From contig CAJPNS010000031.1 of assembly GCA_905372135.1 (NCBI GenBank), positions 1 to 18,072 of the forward strand: a stretch of 18,072 nt of DNA. Direction: 5' to 3'. The notes beneath the pieces are model-generated. The model did no database searches and was not told where the DNA came from. It saw nothing but the letters and a program-made list of their open reading frames with translations. Numbering within the stretch: position 1 is the stretch's first letter; every line of letters begins with the position of its first letter. This document shows, one piece after another, positions 7,179-13,652 of this stretch. The stretch comes from Porphyromonadaceae bacterium (GTDB lineage Bacteria; Bacteroidota; Bacteroidia; Bacteroidales; Paludibacteraceae). A program made the translations under genes and the position numbers.

Positions 7179-7943
7179 TCAGATTGATTGATTTTGAATG
7201 AGTTTTGTTATCTCTATAAACTGCTCTTGGCTTATCTGTTCGGGTCGTAGGTCGAACGTTTTGTCCGATAAGTCGGCGTTGAACGTTTTGAGCGAGTTGC
7301 GCATCGTTTTGCGTCTTTGGTTAAAGGCTGTTTTCACTATCGAGAAGAAGAGTCGTTCGTTGCAGTCGAGCGTTTGTTGCTCTTTTCTTGTCAGGCGAAT
7401 AACAGCCGATTTGACCTTAGGCGGAGGCACAAACACTTGCTCGGAGACCGTAAAAAGATATTCTGTGTGGTAAAAAGCCTGCGTCAGAACACTCGTTATA
7501 CCATACACTTTATTGCCGTGTGTGGCACAGATACGCTCGGCGACTTCTTTCTGGAACATTCCCGCAAAGAAAGGTATTCGGCTTCGGTTGTCGAGTACTT
7601 TGAAGAGTATCTCGGTCGAGATATTGTACGGGAAATTGCCGACTATGCCGAAGGGCTCACCGTCGAATATTCGGTCGAAGTCGAATGTGAGGAAATCGTC
7701 TCTGAAGACTCTCAGCTGCGGATAGTGCTCACCGAGATAGGCACAACTCTCCTTGTCTATCTCTATTGCGAGCAGATTCGTATCATTTTTTTTCAAGAGA
7801 AACTGTGTCAATGCACCTGTGCCGGAACCGATTTCCAAAATATTTTTAATATTGTCGGGAATAGTTTCCGCTATTCGTTCGGCAATCCTGAGATCTTTGA
7901 GGAAATGCTGACCGAAATACTTTTTGGGTGTTACTCTCTGCAC
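7179..7943 (-). CDS. rsmA: 16S rRNA (adenine1518/1519-N6) dimethyltransferase
   Basis: Transfers four methyl groups from S-adenosylmethionine to two adjacent adenines in the 3' hairpin of 16S rRNA, a late 30S assembly step. With the GTG start at 7943 the protein has 254 residues, close to the family norm. It shows PKKYFGQHFL (6-15), SAM-binding motif I EIGSGTG (37-43) and the catalytic motif IV NFPY (103-106), with a helical C-terminal domain. An open frame reaches back to an ATG at 8117, but that ATG lies upstream of a clear -7 promoter box and its extra residues do not resemble RsmA. The GTG start gives MQRVTPKK, which aligns with family N-termini. A TTG at 7949 is an alternative. It heads the rsmA-corA-carbonic anhydrase cluster. 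Confidence 0.95.
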   Translation of the reverse strand: MQRVTPKKYFGQHFLKDLRIAERIAETIPDNIKNILEIGSGTGALTQFLLKKNDTNLLAIEIDKESCAYLGEHYPQLRVFRDDFLTFDFDRIFDGEPFGIVGNFPYNISTEILFKVLDNRSRIPFFAGMFQKEVAERICATHGNKVYGITSVLTQAFYHTEYLFTVSEQVFVPPPKVKSAVIRLTRKEQQTLDCNERLFFSIVKTAFNQRRKTMRNSLKTFNADLSDKTFDLRPEQISQEQFIEITKLIQNQSI

Positions 7944-7989
7944 TGACAAAATTGTATTAGCATTCAAAGAAAATATGATAATTGAGTGG

Positions 7990-7997
7990 CAAAGGTA
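7990..7997 (-). promoter_or_regulatory. -7 box of the rsmA promoter
   Basis: Read on the minus strand this is TACCTTTG, a perfect Bacteroidetes -7 element, about 47 nt before the GTG start of rsmA. No TTTG is found 19-20 bp upstream, where the sequence is ATAC. The left 22-bp direct repeat begins inside this box, so insertion of the neighbouring segment may have replaced the original -33 region. Confidence 0.6.
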
Positions 7998-8015
7998 CAA
8001 AATAATTGCATACGT
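7994..8015. repeat. Left copy of a 22-bp direct repeat flanking the accessory segment
   Basis: The 22 bases from GGTACAAA to CATACGT are identical to 10715-10736, in the same orientation. The bases just outside differ (CAAA to the left here, CGAG at the other copy). An exact repeat of this length around a segment with atypical genes suggests the ends of an inserted element or a recombination site. Confidence 0.85.
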
Positions 8016-8126
8016 TGTATATTTCCCATTTGGTAAGGCATACAGCTCATTGAAGGGGGAAGTTCTTGAATGACAACTGTTCTGAAAAAATCTTGTGTCC
8101 TGTTGACGCATTTTCATTACAGAGGT

Positions 8127-8237
8127 TTAAGATATATTGGCTAATTGCAGACTAACAACTCCCTTTTCTAAATACAACATAAAACTTTCGCCACTAAGAA
8201 CTTCTAATGCTTCTTTTATATGAAAGAAATAATGCAT
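8127..8237 (-). pseudogene. Short open frame, probable gene remnant
   Basis: A 36-codon frame from ATG at 8237 encodes MHYFFHIKEALEVLSGESF and continues to a TAA at 8127. A second frame running to about 8056 follows with a shift and would end in SFKNFPLQ. Composition is protein-like, but neither piece is recognised. Their position just after the KilA-N fragment suggests the decayed 3' part of the same or a neighbouring gene. It may also be chance. Confidence 0.2.
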
Positions 8238-8250
8238 ATCATCTTCCTGC

Positions 8251-8466
8251 TTAGCTTATAGCTTCCATTTTTCTGATATTTCCGATAAAAACACTCATAA
8301 CAAAACTTGGCAAACCTGCTTGCATCCTAAAGTGGTCAAATTCGACCACTTTAAAATTGGGATTGTGTATCATTTCCCAAGTACCAAGAAACTCAATGGT
8401 GTATCGTGTGCGAATCCAATTCTTGATGATGTCGGCAGCGGTGTACATTGAAGAGGAATCTCCCAA
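8251..8466 (-). pseudogene. Truncated KilA-N domain protein
   Basis: The frame encodes about 71 residues (TTG at 8466; an internal ATG at 8448 is another possible start). It contains the heart of a KilA-N domain: IIKNWIRTRYTIEFLGTWE, then NPNFKVVEFDHFRMQAGLPSF and IRKMEAIS. KilA-N proteins of phages and Bacteroidetes islands are DNA-binding and normally about 270 residues long. Here the first part of the domain (a conserved S-L-T-D-I-A stretch) and the long C-terminal region are missing, and no full-length start is visible upstream. It is therefore best read as a relic of prophage or island origin. The open frame continues upstream to about 8553 without a start that restores the domain. Confidence 0.65.
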
Positions 8467-8767
8467 TATATTATATCTATTGTTATTGTAGACCGCATGA
8501 AGCTGAAGAAGGAGCGGTCTGTCAAGAAGATATACAGAATAAAGCTCATGTACTTAATTTGTGTGCTGATGGGGTCATGAACTGTGCCAACCTGATATGA
8601 TATCAGGATATGATAATAGGTTGGTAGAAGACATGACAGTTGCTATACTATTTTGCTTTTGCGTTGAGCTTATTCTATCCGTGGTTATCAGTGCCAAGTA
8701 TTACACAGGGATTCTTATAGCTTTATGCCAACCGACATGAGAGAAAGATGCAAAAGAATTGCAAGTT
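8467..8767. other. Non-coding stretch with inverted repeats
   Basis: No gene is supported in these 301 bases. They hold a 7-bp inverted repeat AGACCGC/GCGGTCT (8490-8496 and 8514-8520). They also hold nested repeats: CCTGATA/TATCAGG (8591-8597 and 8601-8607) within CCAACCT/AGGTTGG (8587-8593 and 8618-8624). There is no clear T-tract, so these are not obvious terminators of the minus-strand operon ending at 8768. The region looks like decayed mobile DNA. Confidence 0.4.
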
Positions 8768-9259
8768 TCATTTTCGTATCTTACAAATCTTGTTGTAATC
8801 CCATATGGGCATTGGAAGAATTTTGTTTTGAACTATTTTTTTGAATTGGGGCATATGCTTGGGAATATCACATTTAGAAGACTGCACCCAGTAATAAGGT
8901 TGCTTTGTCGTAGTTGTCAATTTATTGATTTCTGGTGCCTTTGTTTCCAACCATGTTTTAAGCCATTTGAGTTTCTTGACCATCTTAGATACTTCACTGG
9001 TTATGGCTGAATGTATTTCTATGTAGAACACCTCGCTATCATAGCAAAGCGCATAGTCCCAACGGTTTTCATCTGGATAAAGCTTAACTGTTGTGCCATC
9101 AATATCCAAACTTCCATCTATTTTACTGGGTTCTGGTACTTTTATCTTGGATTTATAGTCACCAAATGCATCTATACCTTCATGGTATCCTGTCATTACG
9201 TCGGGTGTTGCTTCTACCGCTTCTTTGAAAGTCAATTTCTGCTGCTGCTTTTTTCCCAT
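8768..9259 (-). CDS. Uncharacterised protein with nuclease-like D...ExH core, partner of ATPase
   Basis: A 163-residue soluble protein, not recognised as a named family. After a basic, disordered-looking N-terminus (1-50) it has a compact block: RWDYALCYDSEVFYIEIHSA (66-85), then a Lys-rich helix EVSKMVKKLKWLKTWL (89-104). Asp68 followed 13 residues later by Glu81-Ile-His83 at the end of a hydrophobic strand recalls the D...(D/E)xK layout of PD-(D/E)XK nucleases, with His in place of Lys. This is inference from pattern, not proof of a nuclease. The start lies 14 nt after the stop of the ATPase gene, so the two are almost certainly translated from one mRNA and probably act together. It could instead be a DNA-binding or regulatory subunit, or a toxin. 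Confidence 0.75.
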   Translation of the reverse strand: MGKKQQQKLTFKEAVEATPDVMTGYHEGIDAFGDYKSKIKVPEPSKIDGSLDIDGTTVKLYPDENRWDYALCYDSEVFYIEIHSAITSEVSKMVKKLKWLKTWLETKAPEINKLTTTTKQPYYWVQSSKCDIPKHMPQFKKIVQNKILPMPIWDYNKICKIRK

Positions 9260-9273
9260 GATCTTGTACTTTC

Positions 9274-10422
9274 TTAATCAGTGTATTTATAAACAATGTC
9301 CGCCACTTTGGAAGAGAATTGAGAAAGTCCACCCCACTCGGAAATGGCTCTATTTTCATTTCCTGCATCCAATGTTGAAATGTCAGTAGACAAGACTTTC
9401 CCATTTTTAGAGCGTGAGAAATAGTAAGTGGATAACTTCTTATCTAATAATCCATCAAAGATCTGGGAAGTAGTAGCATTCTTGCATAGGTCAAACATTT
9501 CGTATAGGGCGTTTTCCTTATTAGCAGTTGACGAGTCCTTTACGATATTGAAAGCCCATGCAAAATCTAAAAGCGTAGTAGAATGGGTAGAAACGATAAC
9601 TTTCAGTCCATTATGAATAAGTTCAAGAATTTCCAATAATACTGACTTGATAGCTTGAGGGTGGAGTCCCATTTCAGGTTCTTCAATAACAACATATTTA
9701 TAATTGTCTTTTTTGAACACTTGAGAGGGTGGTCCCGAAAGACAATAGAAAGCTATAAGTAATGGCATAAATTCCTTTTGTCCTGCACTCCATGTCATAA
9801 AAGGAATGCTCATATCATCGATTTTCATCTTCATTTTTTTCTGACCAGAATTCTCTTCCATAACAATCTTGCCACCATGAAAAATGTTTTCGTCAAAAGA
9901 CTGTTTTAATGCGCTCTTCAGGTGATTACTTACGGGAAAAAGAGTTTCAGGGTCTCCCATCCCCCCTTGAATATAAATTCTTAATGTCTCACTAAATGAT
10001 TTCAAAACATATGGAGTTGCCATGTCAAACTCCATGAAATTCTTTGGTCGGCCATCAGCTATACTTAATATTCGCTGTGCCGGTATATAAAACATTGATT
10101 CCTTTTTCGGCACATTCCTTTTCAAGAGAAAATTAAATGACACGACATGTCCGTTATATGTGATTTCTGTGTCAGGCTTGAAAATCTTATTCATTCCATC
10201 ACCGAAGAATGTATCAACTACCTTATGTGGTTTTTTTTTATCGATAATATAATTGTATTTCCGCAAAGTGGACAAAATAAAGTCTTTGTCTACAATATAT
10301 TTAAGCAGTTCTAAGAACAAGCTTTTACCACTAGCTTGAGGACCTACTAAGAAAGTCAGGTCGCCAAATGCTACATTCACGTTTCCAATAGGACCAAAAT
10401 TCTTTATTTTTAATGATTCCAT
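9274..10422 (-). CDS. SMC/ABC-type AAA ATPase (AAA_15/AAA_21-like)
   Basis: A 382-residue ATPase related to the RecF/SMC/OLD group. It begins MESLKIKNFGPIGNVNVAFG, the usual N-terminal strand. Walker A is GPQASGKS (27-34), a signature-like WSAGQKEF lies at 211-218, Walker B is YVVIEEPE (243-250) followed by GLHP, and the switch His280 is in IVSTHS. The insert between Walker A and signature (about 40-205) is short and has no long coiled coil or zinc hook, so it is not a repair SMC or Rad50. The 80 residues after the switch do not show a TOPRIM nuclease, so it is not an OLD/GajA protein. Single-domain ATPases like this often power two-gene defence systems. It is the first gene of an operon with the 163-residue protein, under its own promoter. 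Confidence 0.88.
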   Translation of the reverse strand: MESLKIKNFGPIGNVNVAFGDLTFLVGPQASGKSLFLELLKYIVDKDFILSTLRKYNYIIDKKKPHKVVDTFFGDGMNKIFKPDTEITYNGHVVSFNFLLKRNVPKKESMFYIPAQRILSIADGRPKNFMEFDMATPYVLKSFSETLRIYIQGGMGDPETLFPVSNHLKSALKQSFDENIFHGGKIVMEENSGQKKMKMKIDDMSIPFMTWSAGQKEFMPLLIAFYCLSGPPSQVFKKDNYKYVVIEEPEMGLHPQAIKSVLLEILELIHNGLKVIVSTHSTTLLDFAWAFNIVKDSSTANKENALYEMFDLCKNATTSQIFDGLLDKKLSTYYFSRSKNGKVLSTDISTLDAGNENRAISEWGGLSQFSSKVADIVYKYTD

Positions 10423-10458
10423 ACTATAAAATTCTTATTGTCTTAGGTTTTATGTGTG

Positions 10459-10489
10459 CAAAGGTATCATAAAATTCTGAGACTAGAAA
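10459..10489 (-). promoter_or_regulatory. Promoter of the ATPase two-gene operon
   Basis: On the minus strand TACCTTTG (10466 to 10459) is a perfect -7 box. Nineteen bases upstream lies TTTC (10489 to 10486), one mismatch from the -33 TTTG. Transcription would start near 10450, giving a leader of about 30 nt. The accessory pair is therefore equipped for independent, host-compatible expression. Confidence 0.7.
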
Positions 10490-10714
10490 AAAGAGTAAAA
10501 AATACCTTCAAAAGTTTTGTTATCTTGTGTATTAGGTGTGCATTTGTATCCTACAATGAACCATTGAAATAGGCTGGTGTCTTAGTATCGGGAGTTCATT
10601 GACAAGCAAATCAAAGAGAATGCGAAATTGATAACAATATCTTATTTGTAATCCTATCTTTCCTCAATTTCTTAGACTGCATTTATTTATAAAAGATTTG
10701 CGATTTGATCCGAG

Positions 10715-10736
10715 GGTACAAAATAATTGCATACGT
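10715..10736. repeat. Right copy of the 22-bp direct repeat
   Basis: Identical over 22 bases to 7994-8015 and in the same orientation. It lies 165 bp beyond the feoAB stop codon. Unlike the left copy it is not joined to a complete -7 box, because the bases before it are CGAG rather than CAAA. This asymmetry suggests that the left copy keeps the original rsmA side of the junction. Confidence 0.85.
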
Positions 10737-10857
10737 AAAGATGAAATATCGCAAAAACATATCGAAGTAAGGGAAATAACTATCGCAATTGGTATTGAAA
10801 CTAATTATTAAATTTACTCTACTCCAATGGTTTTTAGCCTTAGTCTTTCGTTATATC

Positions 10858-10893
10858 ACAGTACGACCAACCTCCGACTTACAGTACGACCAA
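10858..10893. repeat. Short direct repeat downstream of feoAB
   Basis: ACAGTACGACCAA occurs at 10858-10870 and again at 10881-10893, a period of 23 bp (about two helical turns). It lies just past the feoAB stop codon. The spacing would suit a protein binding one face of DNA, but no partner is known and chance duplication is possible. Confidence 0.45.
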
Positions 10894-10900
10894 TACGTTT

Positions 10901-13525
10901 CTAACACATACGGCACGAGTCGCATTTGTTCTTACCGCCCTTTCGCATTACTATACGACGAGCGATGAACAGAAGACATAGAAGTATGACTACGCCAACG
11001 ATAACCTCCTGTACCACACCATAATTGATGACGTTGTAAGCTATGAAAGAGACTATCCACGCCAGAACCGTAGTATAGCCGACGACAAAGAGAGCCCAGA
11101 GCCACGAACCTGTCTCGTTGCGAGTGGTAATGATAGCGGCAATACAAGGGAAGTATAGCAGCACAAAAAGCAGTAGTGATACTACAGAGGCTGTGGTATA
11201 CACCTTAGAACCATCGCTATAGACGGCACTACGAAGTTTGTCGGGTAGCGAGAGCTCGATATTGTCTTCGTCGACACCATAAAGCACGCCGATAGTGCTT
11301 AGAACCATCTCTTTTGCAGCTGCCCCGGTAATGACGGCGACAGTTATCTTCCAGTCGAAACCTATCGGGCGAAGTACAGGCTCTACCGTTTTGCCCATCG
11401 AAGCCATATAAGAGTGTTCGAGCTGATAAGCCTTATCGTCCGACGAACTCTGCGGAAAGTACGAAAGCGCCCAAATGATGACAGTACCTACGAGAATAGT
11501 AGTAAACATCTTTTTCAGATACTGCGAGCCCTTCTCCCACGTATCGCGTAGGACATATTTTATCTGAGGCATACGATAAGTGGGCAGCTCCATTACGAAC
11601 GGTGTATCGTTGCGGTTAAAAATTATTTTCTTGAATAGTTTTGCGATAAGAGCGGCTACTATTATGCCGGTGAAGTAGATGCAAAACATCACGAGAGCTT
11701 GATATTTTGCGAAAAAAGTACCTATCAGTAGGATATAGACTGGTAGTCTGGCGCTACACGAGATGAAAGATGTAACGAGAATGGTTATCATACGAGAATT
11801 GCGATTCTCTATCGTGCGAGTAGCCATTATAGCAGGAACCGAGCAACCGAATCCCATCATCAGCGGAATGAACGACTTGCCGTGCAAACCTATTTTGTGC
11901 ATAATACGATCCATAATGAAAGCAGCGCGAGCCATATACCCCGAAGCATCGAGAAGAGTCATACAGAAATAGAGTATAAGTATATTTGGAAGGAACACAA
12001 TGACAGCCCCCACACCGGCAACTATACCATCTACAAGTAAGTCTTTTAGTATACCGCTTGGTATCACATTCGATAACCATTCTGAGAAGATACCCACGCC
12101 CTTTTCTATCCAATCCATAGGATACTGCCCGAGCGAAAAGGTAGCCTCGAACATAAGATAAATGATAGCGGCAAAGATAGGGTAGGCCAGATACTTATGG
12201 GTAACTATTCGGTCTATCTTCGATGTTTTGGTAACGTAGTCGGGAGCCTCGGCTGCGACGAATGTCTCTTTCAATGCACCTGCGATAAAAGCATACTTAG
12301 CATCCATTATGGCGTTGGCAGCGCTTGTCTTCAACTCCTCCTCGATACGACGGCAAGCCTCGTCTCTGGCTACGACCACATCGCGGTAGTTGGCATAAAC
12401 GGCTGCAATAGCCTCTATATCTTTGTCATGCTGTAGGAGTTGGATGGCGATATAACGCGGTGTAAAGCTATCGTCGGCACCCTCGTTGGCGGAATAGACC
12501 TTTTTGATGTTGTCGATAGCCTTTTCGATGACGTTGCCATAGTTTATATGGATATGCCTCACTATCTCGTGCAGTCTCTTGTCGCAGACGATGTCGGCAG
12601 AGGAGTGCCGCTTGCCGTGCTTGTGTTCGAGCTCGACGATATGGTGGTAGCGCTCGATGAGAGCATCGTTTTTGATGGCATCTATCAACTGACCGTCGCC
12701 GTCGATGACGTCGGCTCCCTCGTAGAGCTTTATGATGGCGTCGAGGAGGTCGTCGATGCCCTGTTTTAGAGCTGCCGAAGTAGGTACTATGGGTATCCCG
12801 ATGAGTTTGCCGAGTTGCTCGATGTCGAGACTGTCGCCTCGTTTGCGAAACTCATCATAGAAATTTAGAGCCACTATCGAACGTATGTTCATATCGATGA
12901 TTTGCGTCGTCAGATAGAGGTTTCGCTCTAAGTTGCCCGAGTCGACGACGTTGACGACAACGTCGGGTTTGTCGCCTACGATGTGATTACGCACAAGCCT
13001 CTCTTCTGGCGAGAAAGCCGAAATCGAATATGTGCCGGGTAGGTCTGTAAAATGGAAATTATAACCCTTATACGTCACGTTGCCGCTCTTGATATCGACG
13101 GTAACACCGCTATAATTGCCCACCTTGACGTGCATACCGGTAAGGGCGTTGAAGAGCGTCGATTTCCCCGAGTTCGGATTGCCTACAAGGGCTATATTAA
13201 TCTGCTTTCTCCTCTCGAGAGCCACGCTTCGAAAGTCGTCTTCGCTGATAGTGCCGTGATACTCATCGCTCTGAGCCTTAATCACGTTCGAAGCCTCGTC
13301 TTCGGAGACGATATCGATTTGAGCGGCGACGCTGCGCCTCAACGATACCTCGTAACCCATTATTTTGTACGTGATAGGGTCTCCAAGCGGAGCTTCTTTC
13401 ATTACCTCCACTACTTTACCTTTTATGAACCCCATCTCCACGATTCTTTTACGGAAACCGCCGTAGCCGTGTACCTTTACAATACAGCCCTTCATGTGGG
13501 GCTTCAGTTCCGATAGCTTCTGCAT
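10901..13525 (-). CDS. feoAB: Fused FeoA-FeoB ferrous iron transporter
   Basis: Imports Fe2+ across the inner membrane. The 874-residue protein starts with a FeoA-type SH3-like domain (about 1-75: GGFRKRIVEMGFIKG, APLGDPITYKIMGYEVSLRR). The FeoB G domain follows: G1 GNPNSGKS (115-122), G3 DLPG (161-164) and G4 NFYD (221-224). A helical regulatory region (about 270-430) leads to the membrane domain with two Gate blocks, including GFGCSVPAIMATRT with its Cys. The tail ends in CDSCRMC, a Cys-rich end that may bind metal. Fusion of FeoA to FeoB is usual in Bacteroidetes. Some relatives (such as FeoB2 of Porphyromonas gingivalis) carry manganese instead, so the metal is not certain. The gene is monocistronic here and has a palindrome over its promoter. 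Confidence 0.95.
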   Translation of the reverse strand: MQKLSELKPHMKGCIVKVHGYGGFRKRIVEMGFIKGKVVEVMKEAPLGDPITYKIMGYEVSLRRSVAAQIDIVSEDEASNVIKAQSDEYHGTISEDDFRSVALERRKQINIALVGNPNSGKSTLFNALTGMHVKVGNYSGVTVDIKSGNVTYKGYNFHFTDLPGTYSISAFSPEERLVRNHIVGDKPDVVVNVVDSGNLERNLYLTTQIIDMNIRSIVALNFYDEFRKRGDSLDIEQLGKLIGIPIVPTSAALKQGIDDLLDAIIKLYEGADVIDGDGQLIDAIKNDALIERYHHIVELEHKHGKRHSSADIVCDKRLHEIVRHIHINYGNVIEKAIDNIKKVYSANEGADDSFTPRYIAIQLLQHDKDIEAIAAVYANYRDVVVARDEACRRIEEELKTSAANAIMDAKYAFIAGALKETFVAAEAPDYVTKTSKIDRIVTHKYLAYPIFAAIIYLMFEATFSLGQYPMDWIEKGVGIFSEWLSNVIPSGILKDLLVDGIVAGVGAVIVFLPNILILYFCMTLLDASGYMARAAFIMDRIMHKIGLHGKSFIPLMMGFGCSVPAIMATRTIENRNSRMITILVTSFISCSARLPVYILLIGTFFAKYQALVMFCIYFTGIIVAALIAKLFKKIIFNRNDTPFVMELPTYRMPQIKYVLRDTWEKGSQYLKKMFTTILVGTVIIWALSYFPQSSSDDKAYQLEHSYMASMGKTVEPVLRPIGFDWKITVAVITGAAAKEMVLSTIGVLYGVDEDNIELSLPDKLRSAVYSDGSKVYTTASVVSLLLFVLLYFPCIAAIITTRNETGSWLWALFVVGYTTVLAWIVSFIAYNVINYGVVQEVIVGVVILLCLLFIARRIVMRKGGKNKCDSCRMC

Positions 13526-13565
13526 AATGTAGATATTGTATATTTACTTTCTGTTAAAACAATGC

Positions 13566-13601
13566 GACAGAGCCTGCAAAGTTAACATTGCAAACTCTGT
13601 C
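13566..13601. promoter_or_regulatory. 36-bp imperfect palindrome, candidate feoAB operator
   Basis: The 36 bases are symmetric about 13583/13584 with 15 of 18 pairs matching: GACAGAG at the left end against CTCTGTC at the right, TGCAA against TTGCA further in, and GTTAAC at the centre. The -7 box of the feoAB promoter lies inside it. A protein bound here would block RNA polymerase, so a metal-responsive repressor of Fur or DtxR type is a natural suggestion, but the sequence is not a recognisable match to their classic boxes. As RNA it could also fold into a hairpin. Confidence 0.6.
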
Positions 13602-13608
13602 TGTCAAT
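13577..13608 (-). promoter_or_regulatory. Probable feoAB promoter
   Basis: On the minus strand TAACTTTG (13584 to 13577) fits TAnnTTTG exactly. ATTG (13608 to 13605), 20 bp upstream, is one mismatch from TTTG. The start would lie near 13570, about 45 nt before the ATG at 13525. Confidence 0.6.
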
Positions 13609-13652
13609 CACCATAAATAGTTATTTATCTTGCTTTTTATAATTACTTTGTG

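Larger units (their letters stand above)
7994..10736. mobile_element. Probable 2.7-kb genomic island between direct repeats
   Basis: The segment between and including the two 22-bp repeats separates feoAB from rsmA. It contains a broken KilA-N gene (a phage-associated domain), decayed open frames, and a two-gene ATPase operon of a kind common in defence islands. Removing one repeat and the interior would leave a normal intergenic gap of about 190 bp between the feoAB stop and the rsmA promoter. No integrase or transposase is seen inside, so the segment is either a passenger moved in trans or the remnant of a larger element. Confidence 0.5.
10423..10900. other. Intergenic region between feoAB and the ATPase operon
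   Basis: These 478 bases hold the ATPase promoter, the right 22-bp repeat and a tandem-like repeat near feoAB. A 20-codon plus-strand frame ending in KQIKENAKLITISYL (about 10593-10652) is too short to support. No RNA gene or terminator for feoAB is evident. The part left of 10736 belongs to the accessory segment and the part right of it to the feoAB flank. Confidence 0.5.

Noticed and set aside
7317..7946. 209-codon plus-strand frame opposite rsmA
   Set aside because: Antisense shadow of rsmA; its translation matches no protein pattern.
7944..8117. N-terminal extension of rsmA to the ATG at 8117
   Set aside because: The extra 58 residues do not resemble RsmA, cross the direct repeat, and begin upstream of the -7 promoter box.
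9274..10422. OLD-family nuclease (GajA-like) identity for the ATPase
   Set aside because: The region after the switch His is only about 100 residues long and shows no TOPRIM motifs.
12197..12769. Plus-strand open frames opposite feoAB (also at 13052-13516)
   Set aside because: They are antisense to a strongly conserved gene and encode no recognisable protein.
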